From Iris pallida (taxonomy: Eukaryota; Streptophyta; Magnoliopsida; Asparagales; Iridaceae): a DNA stretch of 64,000 bases. Below the pieces are notes generated by a model that was not told where the DNA came from, did no database searches, and saw only the letters and a list, made by a program, of their open reading frames with translations. The translations under genes and the position numbers were made by a program. Shown here piece after piece: positions 1-11,901 of this stretch; position 1 is the first letter of the stretch; each line of letters starts with the position of its first letter. The stretch is from positions 25,348,010 through 25,412,009 of the forward strand of contig JANAVB010015600.1 in the NCBI GenBank assembly GCA_029216955.1, in the 5' to 3' direction.

Positions 1-1490
1 GTGGGGCCAACAAAACGGTAATTTTGTCAACTGTCTCAGAATCGGACCAAACTTGGCATACAGAACCAGAAAAATGATACGGTCCTGTTGGCGCAAGTTT
101 CGTCTCGATCTGACGAGCGTGCACAAAGTAATTAGAGAATTTGCAAAGTGCACGATACGGTGAATTTCAACGGATACGCATCAAATCTGTCGCGCACACG
201 CGACCAATTTGAATTTCGTCAAAGCCCACACGACCACGAAGCCGTTACGCAGCTTTCGATGCTTTCGGTTCGTGATCACGTCGCCCGGAATGGCGGGACG
301 TACGTCGTGTGGATGAATTTCTACTATTTTCGAAAACTACTTTATTAGGTTTTTCTCGATTTTTAGAATCGAATAACTCTACACCCACTTAATGAAATTG
401 GAATCTATAAGAAAGGGTTTTACTGCCGTATATGTTGTCTAAATATGTGTTCAAATAGTTTTTTGATTCGGTTTATGGATTGGTGAGAAATCGCCTCCCA
501 AGTTTCGTGTCTGGACTGTACTAGCGTCCTGTTTTGTCAAGTTTTCGGGTAAGTTCGTGTCGATTTCTCGACGAACATGAATAAGTTCCATGAGAACTAA
601 TCCACAGGGATCCGAGATGGTTATATCGGTGTCGTACCTGAGAAGTCGGATCGGAAAAATGTCGAACGAGCGTTGAGTACTCTCTCGTCGAAGTTGGGTT
701 CGAAGAGGCTGCTGTTGCTGAGCTCCCTGGTGCGCGCGGCTGAGTCCCGACGGCTCTCCTGCGTGTCGCGACGGTGCGCGCGGTGGCCGTGGGTTTTGCC
801 TGCGGTGAACTCCGGCCCGGATCATTCGGGTGTCGGCATTGGTTCGGTGTTAGGGTTTTAGAAATCTCACCTCTGTCTCTCTCTCTCTCTCGTATGTATA
901 TATATATTGACTACGGTTTACAGAATGCGGGGGGGCGGGGGGTTAGTTCTGTTCTGGGAATAGGATGGGTCGGGGCTCGGCTGGGGGTTTTTCGGGCTAG
1001 GACCACTGGGAACTGGGCCTCTTGGTCGTTCAGCTCGGGTTGCTGTTAGCTCTCGGCTGGGGAAAGGGTCAGGCCGTGCCTGGCCTGGGATGGTTTAGGT
1101 GGGCTGGGCCAAAACTTGGTTTCTTTTGTTTATTACTATTTAATAGTAACTAGGTATATATATTTATACATTACAAATATATGTATACATATATATTTAT
1201 ATATATACACCTACATGTATGTATTTGTATACATTTATGCATATGTACACACATATTATATGTAATTATATATTTTATATAAATACACACACCCATATAT
1301 TTATTTAGAAATTATTTATCTATATATCTAATAATATATATATATATCTATACGTATATACGCATATTTATATATGCACATATACATACCGATATTTATA
1401 TATATACATATACATATATATATATACACACACAGATAACCAATAATAGTAAAATAGTGTTATTTCTTAATAACCTCATTAATATTGAAA
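1..1490. other. Unassigned nuclear intergenic or TE-derived DNA
   Basis: I recognise no gene here. Positions 600-1100 are GC-rich with a short CT run near 875-890. From 1130 the sequence becomes very AT-rich with many TATATA/TACATA runs. Reading frames here are short, lack domains, and overlap on both strands, so I do not call them. The GC-rich leader-like part resembles plant LTR leaders in composition only. Confidence 0.5.
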
Positions 1491-1513
1491 TAATAATAAT
1501 AATAATAACAATG

Positions 1514-1575
<62 letters not shown>
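1491..1575. repeat. (AAT)n microsatellite
   Basis: About 28 consecutive AAT/ATA trinucleotides with one interruption near 1508-1513. The long isoleucine runs read on either strand are artefacts of this repeat. Confidence 0.95.
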
Positions 1576-1576
<1 letters not shown>

Positions 1577-2164
1577 TTCGATAAACCGAATAAAGGTGTA
1601 TATACCAATATGTACAGTCTAAAATCTCCAAAATATACGAGGGCCTATTTTATACAAAAACGTCACTGAATAATACTAATAGTAATATTATTAATGTTAA
1701 ACTAAGAATTCTTAGAGAATATTATTAGATCACTAATACGGAATACAACACAATCATTCCAAATTCCATCAACACGATTGTCTTTGGACGTGCCGCATGA
1801 CTACATAGGCTTGGCTCAGTTCGGGTCCAGTCCGGGCAGGTTTGGGACAACCGGGTCTCCTAATGTCAAATAATAATAAATATAAATAATTAAACTATTT
1901 ATAATGGTCATGTCACAACTTAGCCTGGTTTTCCTAGTTAGGGCATCACTATGGCTCGGCCTTCCTTGGCATGGATAATATACTAGGCAAGGCACGCGAC
2001 TGTACTATCCGTGCCATGGTTTCTAGTCATCTTGTACTTCAAAACTCAACCCTGGCTAAAATTATCTACCGTAATAATTAACTAAATAAACATTTGTAAA
2101 ATTCTAAAATTACTATTTAAATCAGATAAATAAAATAAAAAAAATTTAAAATTCCGGGAAGGGG
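1576..2164. other. Unassigned AT-rich DNA
   Basis: No gene or element end recognised. The sequence is AT-rich with a more GC-rich patch at 1790-2000. Homology to the gag-bearing element starts abruptly at about 2165. Confidence 0.4.
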
Positions 2165-3155
2165 AGCTACAGCTGCACCTGCTAAAACGGAGCACGGCCC
2201 TAAAACTGCTGCTGATGAAAGTGGACCCTCGGCTGCTGATATTGCTGCTGAATCTGTATGTTAGGTCTCTTGGCCTGGCCTCCACTGCTGCTGACACCGT
2301 GAGCATCTCATCCCCTCTTGAGCCTCAGCTCAAGGTCATCCTCCGCTGCTAGGGCACCCACCAGGATCTCCTCAAAAGTGGCACTACGGGCACTCTTCGT
2401 ATAGGACTTCACCTCCTTGACTACCCCCTTACTGAACCTCCGGGCCTTCGTCGCCTCAGAAAGCCCTCAACAAATCTTTCCAAACGGCAGAACTCCCCGG
2501 TGTACTCCTCGACAGTCTGACTGCCCTGCACTAAAGCCTCGAACTACGTCTCGAGGGCACCAAGTGCTGCATCGGGGAAGAACTTTTCCTTGAACAGCTT
2601 TTTAAAAGCTGCCCAAGTCTGCCGAACTGTACCAACCCTCTGATCTGTCTGATACCACGTGCGAGCTAAGTCCTGCATCATACTAGCTGCCGCCTCAATC
2701 TATAGTCTCTCAGGAATCTCCGCTAGCCTGAAGATCTCCTCCATATGCTCGATCAAATCATCTGCGTACATGATGCCCTCTGTGCCCCTGAAGTCTTGTG
2801 GGTGCATCTTCTGGAAGTCCTGTATGCCCTTCTCCTTCGGCTAATGCTGCTGCTGACCTACCGGAGGCTGAGCTGTAGCCCTCTCAACTGTCGTCAGGGC
2901 CAAATCGATTCCTCGACTGAACTCTGCCGTTTGACGCTGCTGCTGAGCCTGCTGAGCCTCCATAAACTGCTAGAAGAAGGTTAACAGTTGCACTACATCA
3001 ACTGATCCCGTAGGTGGTGGCTGCTGAAACGTATCCGGAATGACGGAGGAAGACCTTTGAACAGATGGAGGCGCACCCCCAAAAGCTGCAGAAACTCCGA
3101 CATGCGAAGTGATAGGAGGATCTGCGGTACCAGCGTCTACAATCGGGTAATTATA
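2165..3155 (-). pseudogene. Degenerate gag fragment of a gag-only LTR element (copy 1)
   Basis: On the minus strand this is a near duplicate of 10611-11600, which includes the retrotransposon Gag core. Segments resembling the Retrotrans_gag domain are visible: a VEEYAGEF-like stretch followed by a downstream Gln-rich tail. The C-terminal zinc-knuckle region present in copy 2 is absent because homology stops at about 2165. Two codons that are stops in copy 2 (before KMHP and after SMM) are still Gln codons (CAG) here, so the two copies decayed independently. The upstream end (3139-3155) is joined directly to mid-LTR sequence, skipping the start of gag, the leader and the LTR end. Gag would form the particle shell. 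This copy cannot make full-length protein. Confidence 0.75.
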
Positions 3156-3156
3156 A

Positions 3157-3263
3157 AGAGGGAATGGTGATAATACATAAATGAGTGTGTGTGTGTGTGA
3201 TTACTACATACATGCATACATTACTACATACATGCTTGCATCATGTAATTATATAAATTGATG

Positions 3264-3326
<63 letters not shown>

Positions 3327-5826
3327 AGGGAATGGGGATAATACATAAATGAGTGTGTGTGTGTGTGATCATAATGAGTGAGTGACTGTGAGCAATGAGA
3401 GAGGGAGTAAAGGGGTGTGTGTGTAGACTGTGTACAATGGCAGTATGTGTGTTCTCAGTTATTGGTATATATACCCAATTTTCAGTCTCATACAACCCCA
3501 TTCCAGTTTTCAGTTTAAACTTAAATAATCTAAGGTTTTCATACATGGGGAGAAATCTCAGTTTTTTTCCAAAACCATTTTCATTTTCAGCTTTTACTAA
3601 CTATTCTCAGATTTTTTCTTATTCATTCTCAGTTAATAGCTCAGTTAACAATCAGAAATCCCAAGTTTGGCATCATGTTTGAAATCCCAAATTAACATTA
3701 AACCCAAAGTCTAAACCCCAGGATCAAATGAAAACCCAAAGTTCATATTACATTCTCTGTTTTTATTCATTATCCTAGTTTTCAGTTAACAGTCCACATG
3801 TGTACAGAATTGTAGATAGGCGTGTGTATAAATGTGCATGGGTTTACAGTCTTGTAGGGCTTAGTTATATGTGTATAGATTTCAGATTAGTGTGCAGGTT
3901 TCATGGTTTATAGGTAAATGCATGTAGGCAATGTGGTGTTAAGTAGTGTATTAACGTTCAGATTTATGTGGGCAGCATGCTCAGGTTTCAGTTTGCATAT
4001 AGGGTTAAGTAAGGTATCAGAATATTGGGTATCAACCCCTCGAAAACTCTAAACACAACCAGATAGCAATTTGTTGAATCCCAGTCATGCATTCAAACAC
4101 CACAAACATGTACATGTGTATACAGCATCAAATTAACATTTTTAAATTAATTAATTTCATTTTTAAACTCAGAATTATAAACCAAAATTGTCCGTATCAG
4201 AGTTATTGGGGAAAACATAATTTCACATCAAAATACATTTAGAAACCCATGAAAATGTGTCGAAGAAGTGTCGTGGACATGCAGGGGTGCTTTACAGGTA
4301 GTGTCGAATCCACAAAATAGGACTCGACGTGTCGAAATAGGGTTTAAGCATGCACGAACACAGACTGCACTAGGCAACGTCGTGCATTGGGTTCGGGGCT
4401 TCATGGACACTCCACAAGACACGAGACGACATGTGATCATGTCCACACGTAGCTTTGACATAGGGCTACATGATCGACATGTCACCACGCGTCCACGTCG
4501 CGTTAGGACACGACACGACGTGCGTATTAGAGAGGAAACTTCGACTGCACGCGCACAGTATAAATCCAGTACGGGGCCAAATTCTCCTCGTGTGGTGAAC
4601 CATTTGATCCCAAACTTTGGGAGGTTAATGTCAGACATTGCCCCGACATCCACCTCAAAAATCTCGTGTCTACGTGTCCTGAGTAGGGAGAACTCAGTGT
4701 CGACCAACAGGGCACCGTCCTAGCTGACAGCGAGCATGTTCGTGTCCTATTTGGACACGGACACGGCTCCGAATTCAACTCAGTCCATGGGAAAAACAAT
4801 ACATGCATATAAATCATCATTTCCATTCAAATTCCTTTCAAAAATAGCAAATAAATTCCCTTTGTGACATTTCATCAAAAACATGTGTATGTAGACTGAT
4901 ACGTGCCCGATACGGACACCAAAATAATACAAAATCTTACCAAACTCACTCTACAACTAGGGGACACCTACATGAATACAACTATGGAAATAAATCAAGA
5001 ATTGAAAGGGTTTTGATGGGTTTTACCTATTGAGGGTGAAACCTCAATGAAGAGTGCTTTGAATGAGAGCCTTTTCTCAACTTGAAATGATTCCAAGCCT
5101 CCAAATCCTTGCTAGCTAGTCTCCAATGATATCCCCTGCTATTGAGGAGTCCAATAAAATCAGTTTGGTCCAATTTGGAGGAGAAATGGAGAATTGGTGA
5201 AGGTTTGGGGAAGAACACAAGTAGGGATTTATGTAGGTATTTAAAAGAGGCAAGAACTTTGAAGAGATGATTAAATAAGGGGAAGAGGCACTTGATGGTT
5301 GTGATAAAGGCTAGGGTTAGGGTTTTAGATGAGTGGTTGAGGCTTCTACAACAAATTCAAGTCAAATCAAGGGCTCACAACAAAAGTAAGTTTCTTACAT
5401 AATATCTTCTAACCAAAATATCTATATATTAATCTAACTTAACCGTTAAGTCTCTAATCTTCTAACTAAGCTCCCATGAACATCATTAACATGTAGGTTG
5501 GGTCAAAACTAGGTTAGTCTCTAATAAAATGATCAGCATCATAATAATAAATAAAATTTTATTTTCATCAATAAGTCAAAAATGACCAATATATCCCTAG
5601 GCTAAAAAGTCACAAATAGTTATCCTAATCACATGGTTAGGTCTCCATGGTCATGGTTAGTCTCTTGGTCATGTAGTCTCTAGGGTTGCACTAGCAAATC
5701 ATCAAAATCACAAGTTATGATTTTAAATAGTTTTAAATTAATTAAAAATTACCATAAATCATTATAATTAATATTAAATGATAATATTTACAAAATTACC
5801 CTCATTTTAGAAAAGTGGGTGTTACA
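3157..5826 (-). mobile_element. Partial 3' LTR of minus-strand gag-only element
   Basis: Positions 3325-5826 align almost base for base with 13645-16153, including the long TA run, the GTGT run, the CGTGT-rich middle block and the terminal GGGTGTTACA. Read on the minus strand it begins TGTAACACCC at 5826. The sequence just outside (5827-5851) is polypurine-tract-like on the minus strand (TCTAAGGAGAG), so this is a 3' LTR. The distal part of the LTR, corresponding to about 11902-13550, is missing and is replaced by the gag fragment at 2165-3155. Confidence 0.8.
3266..3323. repeat. (TA)n microsatellite inside LTR
   Basis: Pure TA dinucleotide run of about 58 bp. It lies at the same place in the LTR as the run at 13577-13646 and is followed in both copies by ATAAAGAGGGA and a GTGT run. 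Confidence 0.95.
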
Positions 5827-6244
5827 AGTCTACTCTCCTTAGAAGAATTTTATCTTCGAAACTAAGATGGTAGTACTCCTTCTAAGTCAAATACCCCAAC
5901 AATCAAAGTCTTAGAACCATACAGTTCGATAATCATATGCGTCTCTCCAAAATTATGATACTCAGAATCTTTATCATACTAGTGAGCAAGGCTACGATAA
6001 TCACAGAGTCCTCGGCTAAGCTACAAACCTCTAGAATCATGGTATTTAAAATTTTTGCGTTGCCGCATTCTTAGCCCCGAAAACCTTAAATTCACATACC
6101 CGAGAAGTACATACAAAACCAGACTATATGTCCTCACTATGCCAGCTAATATGACTATAGAAGACTCTAGATCCCATAACTGAGGCGACCTAGCCCATAC
6201 GACTTATCTCAGAAGAAAATTAAATCATAATGAAATACCAGATC
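5827..6244 (-). mobile_element. 3' internal (non-coding) end and PPT of gag-only element
   Basis: On the minus strand this short stretch leads into the 3' LTR. It ends with a diverged version of the TTCGAGGACGAAATTCTT motif seen at 17733-17750, followed by a purine-rich TCTAAGGAGAG directly before TGTAACACCC. It was once contiguous with 10242-11901; the two are separated by a solo LTR bounded by AGATC. I see no RT, RNase H or integrase motifs, so the gag frame is followed almost directly by the polypurine tract. Confidence 0.65.
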
Positions 6245-7747
6245 TGTCACGACCCGCACCCTAGAGTAAGGACACGAGACGTAGATACGTCCAGCCTACG
6301 CCGCAGTGTCGGCAGTAGAACGCTGTCCTAGGTCTCATGCATCTAACAGTATAAGGCTAAGCAGTTTACACTCCCCGAATAGGGGTGACAGAGCAGAATG
6401 TAAACTCAATCACAACTAAGAAAGAAGAAGCACGATATGATATAGAACTCAAAATGAAATACAGATGATCAGAAGAGTCTAAGTGTCTAAGATAACATCT
6501 CAATAAACGTCCAGAATATAAGGTCTCAACTACAGAGAATGAAAGAATATATACAATCCAGATCTCAAATGACAGAAATAGTAAAACCTAGACTAGGAAG
6601 CCTCAGTCTCTATAGCTAGTAGATCTGGCTGGAAATCCGGATCACAGGTATCATCTAGAGCTGTCCCATAAAAAGTATCAACACCAGCCTCTTTCTCGTC
6701 CTTTGTAAACATATCAACGATGCCCAATCAGGACGGAGCGAGCACAATACATCTCAACAGATCATAGCAGGTTAGACAATATAATCATACAGTAAAGTAA
6801 GATACAGGATCTGAAAGAAAGTACAGAATGTAAAGGAGATAGCTGTAATGGAAATATCTACTATAAATAGAGAACTAACAGTGGCTAGTAAGTTAGAGTA
6901 CAATATAGACATGTGAATGGCATAGGAGATTCTGATGAGACGGAGGTGATCAGATGAGATACTACTTGGGTATTATTCACATGCCTACTTCTACTCCCCC
7001 ATACACCCAATCATTACACAAGGATCCAGCTAGGTTATGTTACGATCCATGCAATGGCCCATAAGGGGTGATACATGGTTGTCCCATAAATGGAGATTCT
7101 AGGAATGTCCATAAATGAGGGATTCAAGGAAGACTCTGTGATCATGAGAGTACATGTCACAAGTGATTCAATAAACCATGAAGCATAGTGATACACAATG
7201 TAAGTGAAACGCACAGAACATGTAGTATCCGATGCTCCGTAAGGGGATAACATCTCAAGAAAGGATCCATATAGTACTAATCCGTGTGACCAACATGACA
7301 GCATCAAGTAAAGTAATTTAAAGCAGGAGAATAATTCTAACAGGATATAAAATGATCAGAGAATGTACTTGCCTGCTATCTGAATGTCCGAGAGAAATGT
7401 ACTGTCCGAGGAGAGGTGTCTGGCTCCTAATCAGAACAGCACAAGTCACACAAGTCCACATTGGTAAAATAAAGCCCTACTATGCATTCTACATGATTCT
7501 AGGTCAATCTAGACAAAAATAAATTCTTGGTCAACTCTGGTCAACCCTAGAAGTCAAACTAGGTCAAACTATGGTCTAACCAAACCATTCTAGGTTAAAC
7601 AAGGCTATACTAGTCTAACTAGGCTATACTAGGTCCAAACTAGCCCATACTAGTCTAAGAAGTCTATACTAGCCTATTACAACATAAAGTCAAATCCAAC
7701 ATCACACAACCTATATTGCATCTAGGCCTACACATGGAAATCACATA

Positions 7748-7750
<3 letters not shown>

Positions 7751-7788
<38 letters not shown>
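7751..7788. repeat. (TA)n microsatellite
   Basis: Pure TA run inside the solo LTR, in a position comparable to TA runs in the related LTRs. Confidence 0.95.
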
Positions 7789-7792
<4 letters not shown>

Positions 7793-7935
7793 CATATAGG
7801 CTATCACCACATGTATATGTATATAGGCATACTAAATAGGCATGCATCATTCATGTTATACTTATATATATTCAATATACATTATATACATTATACACAT
7901 TATACATTAACTATATATATGAAGAAGAGTCAACA

Positions 7936-7937
<2 letters not shown>

Positions 7938-7984
<47 letters not shown>
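7938..7984. repeat. (TG)n microsatellite
   Basis: About 23 TG dinucleotides without interruption inside the solo LTR. Alternating purine-pyrimidine sequence of this length can adopt Z-DNA; this is inference from composition only. Confidence 0.95.
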
Positions 7985-7985
<1 letters not shown>

Positions 7986-10329
7986 ATAGAGTGAAGGCAA
8001 GATTAAAAGTGAAGTGTATACTAGAGTGTCACATGTACATGTAAATGTGGGTGTGTGAGTGAGGTGTACAGTCCAATACTGGGCAGTTAAACAGTGTGGA
8101 ATATGAGTGAATGTATGAGTGAACATAGGCAAGTGTGGTGAGCGATACGCATGTGGCAAGAGTGTGTGTCAAGTGAGTGATACATGTGAGCTATCAGTCC
8201 AATTGGGCAGTAGTGTAGAATGTTCAGCAAGTTAAGTGCAGAAATGAAAAAAGGAATGAAAGGAAATCAGTTCAGTCTATGTTCAGTAGAAAAGGAAAAC
8301 CAAAATATTGTATTCTCAGTTTAAATCAGTCAACCCAAAACTCAGTATTCAGTCCAATCTTTCAAAACCAGATTACAAACCCAATCAATCACCATAATTC
8401 CCCAAATTTGACTTACAAGTAGATTAATCATAGGAGAACTATATTAGGATATAAAACATATAAGTAGAAGCATTAAATTGGATTAATCAGTTGGCAAATT
8501 TCATTTTTAAAATCTGGAATTAAACTGAAATAGGAATTGATACTTAGGATTCAGAAAATTACTAGGTAAATGAGAAATTATGTATGAAAACGAACTAAAG
8601 TGTCAAAATATTGGTTGGTAAACAAGGAGTGGGGTGTGAACATGTCATTCAGTGTAAATGTGTCCCACCACGAGGAGACAAATGTGTCCAAACAATTTAA
8701 AACACCAAAACATCAAACTAGACACAGTGCAGTGCAAAACAGTGTCGTACATGTATTTTCAGTACTCGTGCACTTGACACAAAGCGACACAGATCTCGTG
8801 ATCGTGTCCCAGTGTCGAGGGAGTCTAGGGCTAGGTCGGGGACACCCTGATACGTGTCCACGATGCGCGTGTGGGTGATACGACACACGTATCAGTGTAA
8901 AAAATCTACTGACACACCCATAGTATAATACCAGTGTGCAGCTAATTACGTGTCCGACACGACACGAGAGACCCTCAAACTTGACACACGTGGTGTCAGT
9001 CAATGTCCCTTCGTGTGTGTCCAATATCTCGTGTCCAAGTGTCGTATCCACTGTGCATTCACACCCAAGTAGCAGGACAGATCTGTGCAGCAGAAATGTG
9101 TGTGTTCACGTGTCCAAACCGACACGACACAACACGAAAACCAACTCAGTCAACCAAATTCTAACAAGCACCACTAAACCCTAGAATCCTATTCAAAACT
9201 TTCCTCGAAATTAGGTCGAAATCCTCTTTGGGGCATTTCATCAAACACTAGGTTATAGGGACTGATATGTGTCCAAATAGGACACAAATTGGACACAATA
9301 TCCTCCAAAAATCTAGGGTTAGCTAGGGGACACCTAGATCTAGGCTAATATGCAATAATAACAGCAATTTTAATAAGTTTTGAAGGAATTACCTATAGGT
9401 GTCAATTTCTCCAAAAAGCTCCAAAGAGGGGTGTTCTTTTTGATGGCCAAACTTCACCAAATTGTCCACACTCTGAAATTTCTTAACACAAACAGCAAGT
9501 AGAAGGAATTTAGAACCCATTGCAATTAGTTTGGATGGAAATAGAATTAAATTAGATTTTTTAGAAATTATTGAAGTTGGGGATTTACCTCTTTTTCTAA
9601 CTTGTGATCTTTCCTAAAAGAGGCTAGCCCTAAATAGAAGAGAGTAAAAATAGGGGGGTTCCCAATGGCCGGCCAAGCTAGGGTTAGGGTTAGGGTTTTT
9701 AGGGGTGCATCTAAGGCTAGCAATACAGTCTATTTGAATGGCCTAGAATCTTGGGCTCCTTCCTAGTCAAGTTGCAACCCACTCAACCTAGCTAATCATG
9801 ACTTAAACCCATTTAACCAATACTAAATAAAACTCAATGGCTCACTAGACTAGCTATGACTAATCTAGGTTAGGTCCAATCTAAGTTAGGCTAATCTAAA
9901 CCATATAAAAATTAATTAAATAATATTTAAATCACACCATTCAAATAAATCATTTTAAATTCCTAATAAAATATATTAAATTCAAATAATTCAAAAATGA
10001 CAAAAATATCCTTAAACTAAAAATGATAAATGAAATACCCTAATCACATGGCTAGGCTCTAGGTCACTATCTCTAGGGTTACACTAGCAAAACACCAAAT
10101 CACAAGTCATGATTTTAAATAGTTTAAAAATGATTAAACATCACCAAAAAATTATAATATGAAATAAATATCAATAAATAATAATTATAATTACAAAATT
10201 TTAAAATTATCCTCATCTGAAAAACTGGGTGTTACAAGATCAAAACTTATCAACAACAAGGAACAGATGGAATCGAATTTCAAGACAGTTATAAGGAGGC
10301 AAATGCGGAAATGGAATCAAGAAGAACGG

Positions 10330-11660
10330 AACCTGCAATAAGCTCGCCTATGCCTGAGCATCCTCAACTGTCATGGCGTAAGCTCGCCCCTGCTGGCCTC
10401 CTCTAGCCTGCTGCTTGCCTACTGGAGCCCTGGCTCCTACTCCATGAGTTGTCCGTCCTACAGACTTGGGACACTCTCTCAACTGATGATCTGATGCTCC
10501 GCAGAGTAGGCACTTGCCTAGCCTCGTCCGATATTTGCCACAATCGTGCCCTAGTTTCTTACAAAAAGGATAAAGGATAACATGCTGCTGTCTAGGGCCT
10601 GCTGCTGTCTCTACTGCTGCACCTGCTGAAATAAAGCACGGCTCTGAAACTGCTGCTGCTGAAAGTGGACCCTTGGCTGCTGATACTGCTGCTGAATCTG
10701 TATGTGAGGCCTCTTAGCCTGGCCTCCACTGCTGCTGACACCGTGAGCGTCTCGTCCCCTCTTGAGCCTCAGCTCAAGGTCATCCTTCGCTGCTAGAGCA
10801 CCCACCAGGATCTCCTCAAAAGTGGCACTACGGGCACTCTTGGTGTAGGACTTCACCTCCTTGACTAGCTCCTTCCTGAACCTCTAGGCCTTCGTCACCT
10901 CAGAAAGCCCCTCAACAAATCTGTCCAGATGACAGAACTCCCCGGCGTACTCCTCGACAGTCTGACTGCCCTGTACCAAAGCCTCGAACTGCGTCTCGAA
11001 GGCACCAAGTGCTGCATCGGGGAATAACTTCTCCTTAAATAGCTTTTTGAAAGCTACCCAAGTCTGTCCAGCTGTACCAACCCTCGGATCTGTCTGGTAC
11101 CACGTGCGAGCTAAGTCCTACATCATACTAACTGCCGTCTCAATCTGCAGTCTCTCAGGAATCTTCGCTAGCCTGAAGATCTCCTCCATATGCTCGATCC
11201 ACTCGTCTGTGTACAGTATGCCCTCTGTGCCCCTGAAGTCTCGTGGGTGCATCTTCTAGAAATCTTGTATGCCCTTCTCCTTCAGCTGATGCTGCTGCTG
11301 ACATGCCAGAGGATGAGCTGTAGCCCTCTCAACTATCGTCAGGGCCAGATCGATGCCCCGACTGAACTCTGCCATCTGACGTTGCTGCTGAGCCTGCTGA
11401 GCCTCCATAAACTGCTGGAAGAAGATAAACAGCTATACTCCATCAACTGATCCCGTAGGTGGCGGCTGCTGAAATGTATCCGGAATGACGGGGGAAGACC
11501 TCTGAATAGGTGGAGGCGTACCCCCAAAAGCTGTAGAAACTCTGACATGCGAAGTGATGGAAGAAGCTACGATCCCAGCGTCTACAATCGGGCGAGAGGT
11601 GGCAGACCTCTCACCTGCGTCTGTTGGGCCAGAGCGATGCAATCGTATCTCGATCACCAT
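10330..11660 (-). pseudogene. Degenerate gag with CCHC zinc knuckle (copy 2)
   Basis: Read on the minus strand from about 11660, the parts are in Gag order. First comes a Pro-rich N-terminus. A Retrotrans_gag core follows (FKKLFKEKLFPDAAL, then QTVEEYAGEFCHLDRF) at roughly 11070-10900. A Gln-rich linker spans 10760-10611. A C-terminal knuckle region lies at 10468-10569 with CLLCGASDHQLREC, a good C-x2-C-x4-H-x4-C, preceded by a second Cys/His cluster (FCKKLGHDC). The frame is broken by several stops, including TAG before KMHP, TAG after SMM and TAG before RFRK. The first two are CAG in copy 1. The gene is therefore dead. Gag packages element RNA; with no pol here the intact ancestor would have needed enzymes from a partner. 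Confidence 0.8.
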
Positions 11661-11854
11661 CCGGAAGACAGATCGAACAAGGAATCAATATCGAGATAGA
11701 AGCGATAAATCAAGGAAGGACAGTTTATTTCAAAAGCAAGCATTAAAGCAGTAAGAATTTTGATAACAAGAATCAGGTTAAGAGCTTTTTCTAATGTGAT
11801 TGATTACCTCAAAATATCCTACTCCTACTACAGGCTATAGTGATACTCTAGTTT

Positions 11855-11901
11855 GAATACCACTATATAAACTCGACCTGCATAGGCCACTACTAAAAAT
11901 G
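11855..11901 (-). promoter_or_regulatory. Conserved leader downstream of 5' LTR (gag-only family)
   Basis: Immediately inside the 5' LTR the minus strand reads TTTTTAGTAGTGGCCTATGC then AGGTCGAGTTT. The same place in the large element (53953-53997) reads TTTTTGTGGTGGCCCATAC then AGGTCAAGTTT. Conservation at this position between two LTR families suggests a primer-binding or packaging role. I do not see the usual initiator-Met PBS (TGGTATCAGAGC). Confidence 0.6.

Larger units (their letters stand above)
6245..10236 (-). mobile_element. Solo LTR (3,992 bp) with perfect 5-bp TSD
   Basis: The element starts TGTCACGACCC and ends GGGTGTTACA on the plus strand, which is a minus-oriented LTR reading TGTAACACCC...GGGTCGTGACA. 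The flanks are identical: AGATC at 6240-6244 and AGATC at 10237-10241. The LTR is related to 11902-16153 but clearly diverged from it, so it belongs to another subfamily. It interrupts the internal region of the older gag-only element. A solo LTR arises by recombination between the two LTRs of a full element, with loss of the internal part. Confidence 0.9.
10242..11901 (-). mobile_element. Internal region of gag-only LTR element
   Basis: On the minus strand the region begins right after the 5' LTR with a leader (11855-11901) closely matching 53953-53997 of the large element further right. It continues through gag (about 11660-10330). It resumes beyond the solo LTR at 6244 and runs to the polypurine tract at 5827. 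Total internal length without the solo LTR is about 2.1 kb, shorter than each flanking LTR. No pol motif is seen on either strand. The arrangement matches published TR-GAG-type non-autonomous elements; family membership is inferred. Confidence 0.75.

Noticed and set aside
1396..1669. Reading frames of mostly isoleucine on both strands
   Set aside because: They are translations of the (AAT)n microsatellite at 1491-1575.
4228..4826. Overlapping frames of 99-159 codons in the CGTGT-rich LTR block (also 8600-9184, 14547-15042, 18779-19484)
   Set aside because: Open on both strands at once, composed of repeated GTGTC/GACAC words, and with lengths that vary between LTR copies. They are compositional, not genes.
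3157..6244. 3157-5826 as a solo LTR
   Set aside because: The right flank is a polypurine-side internal sequence, not a TSD, and its left end is a deletion junction with gag.
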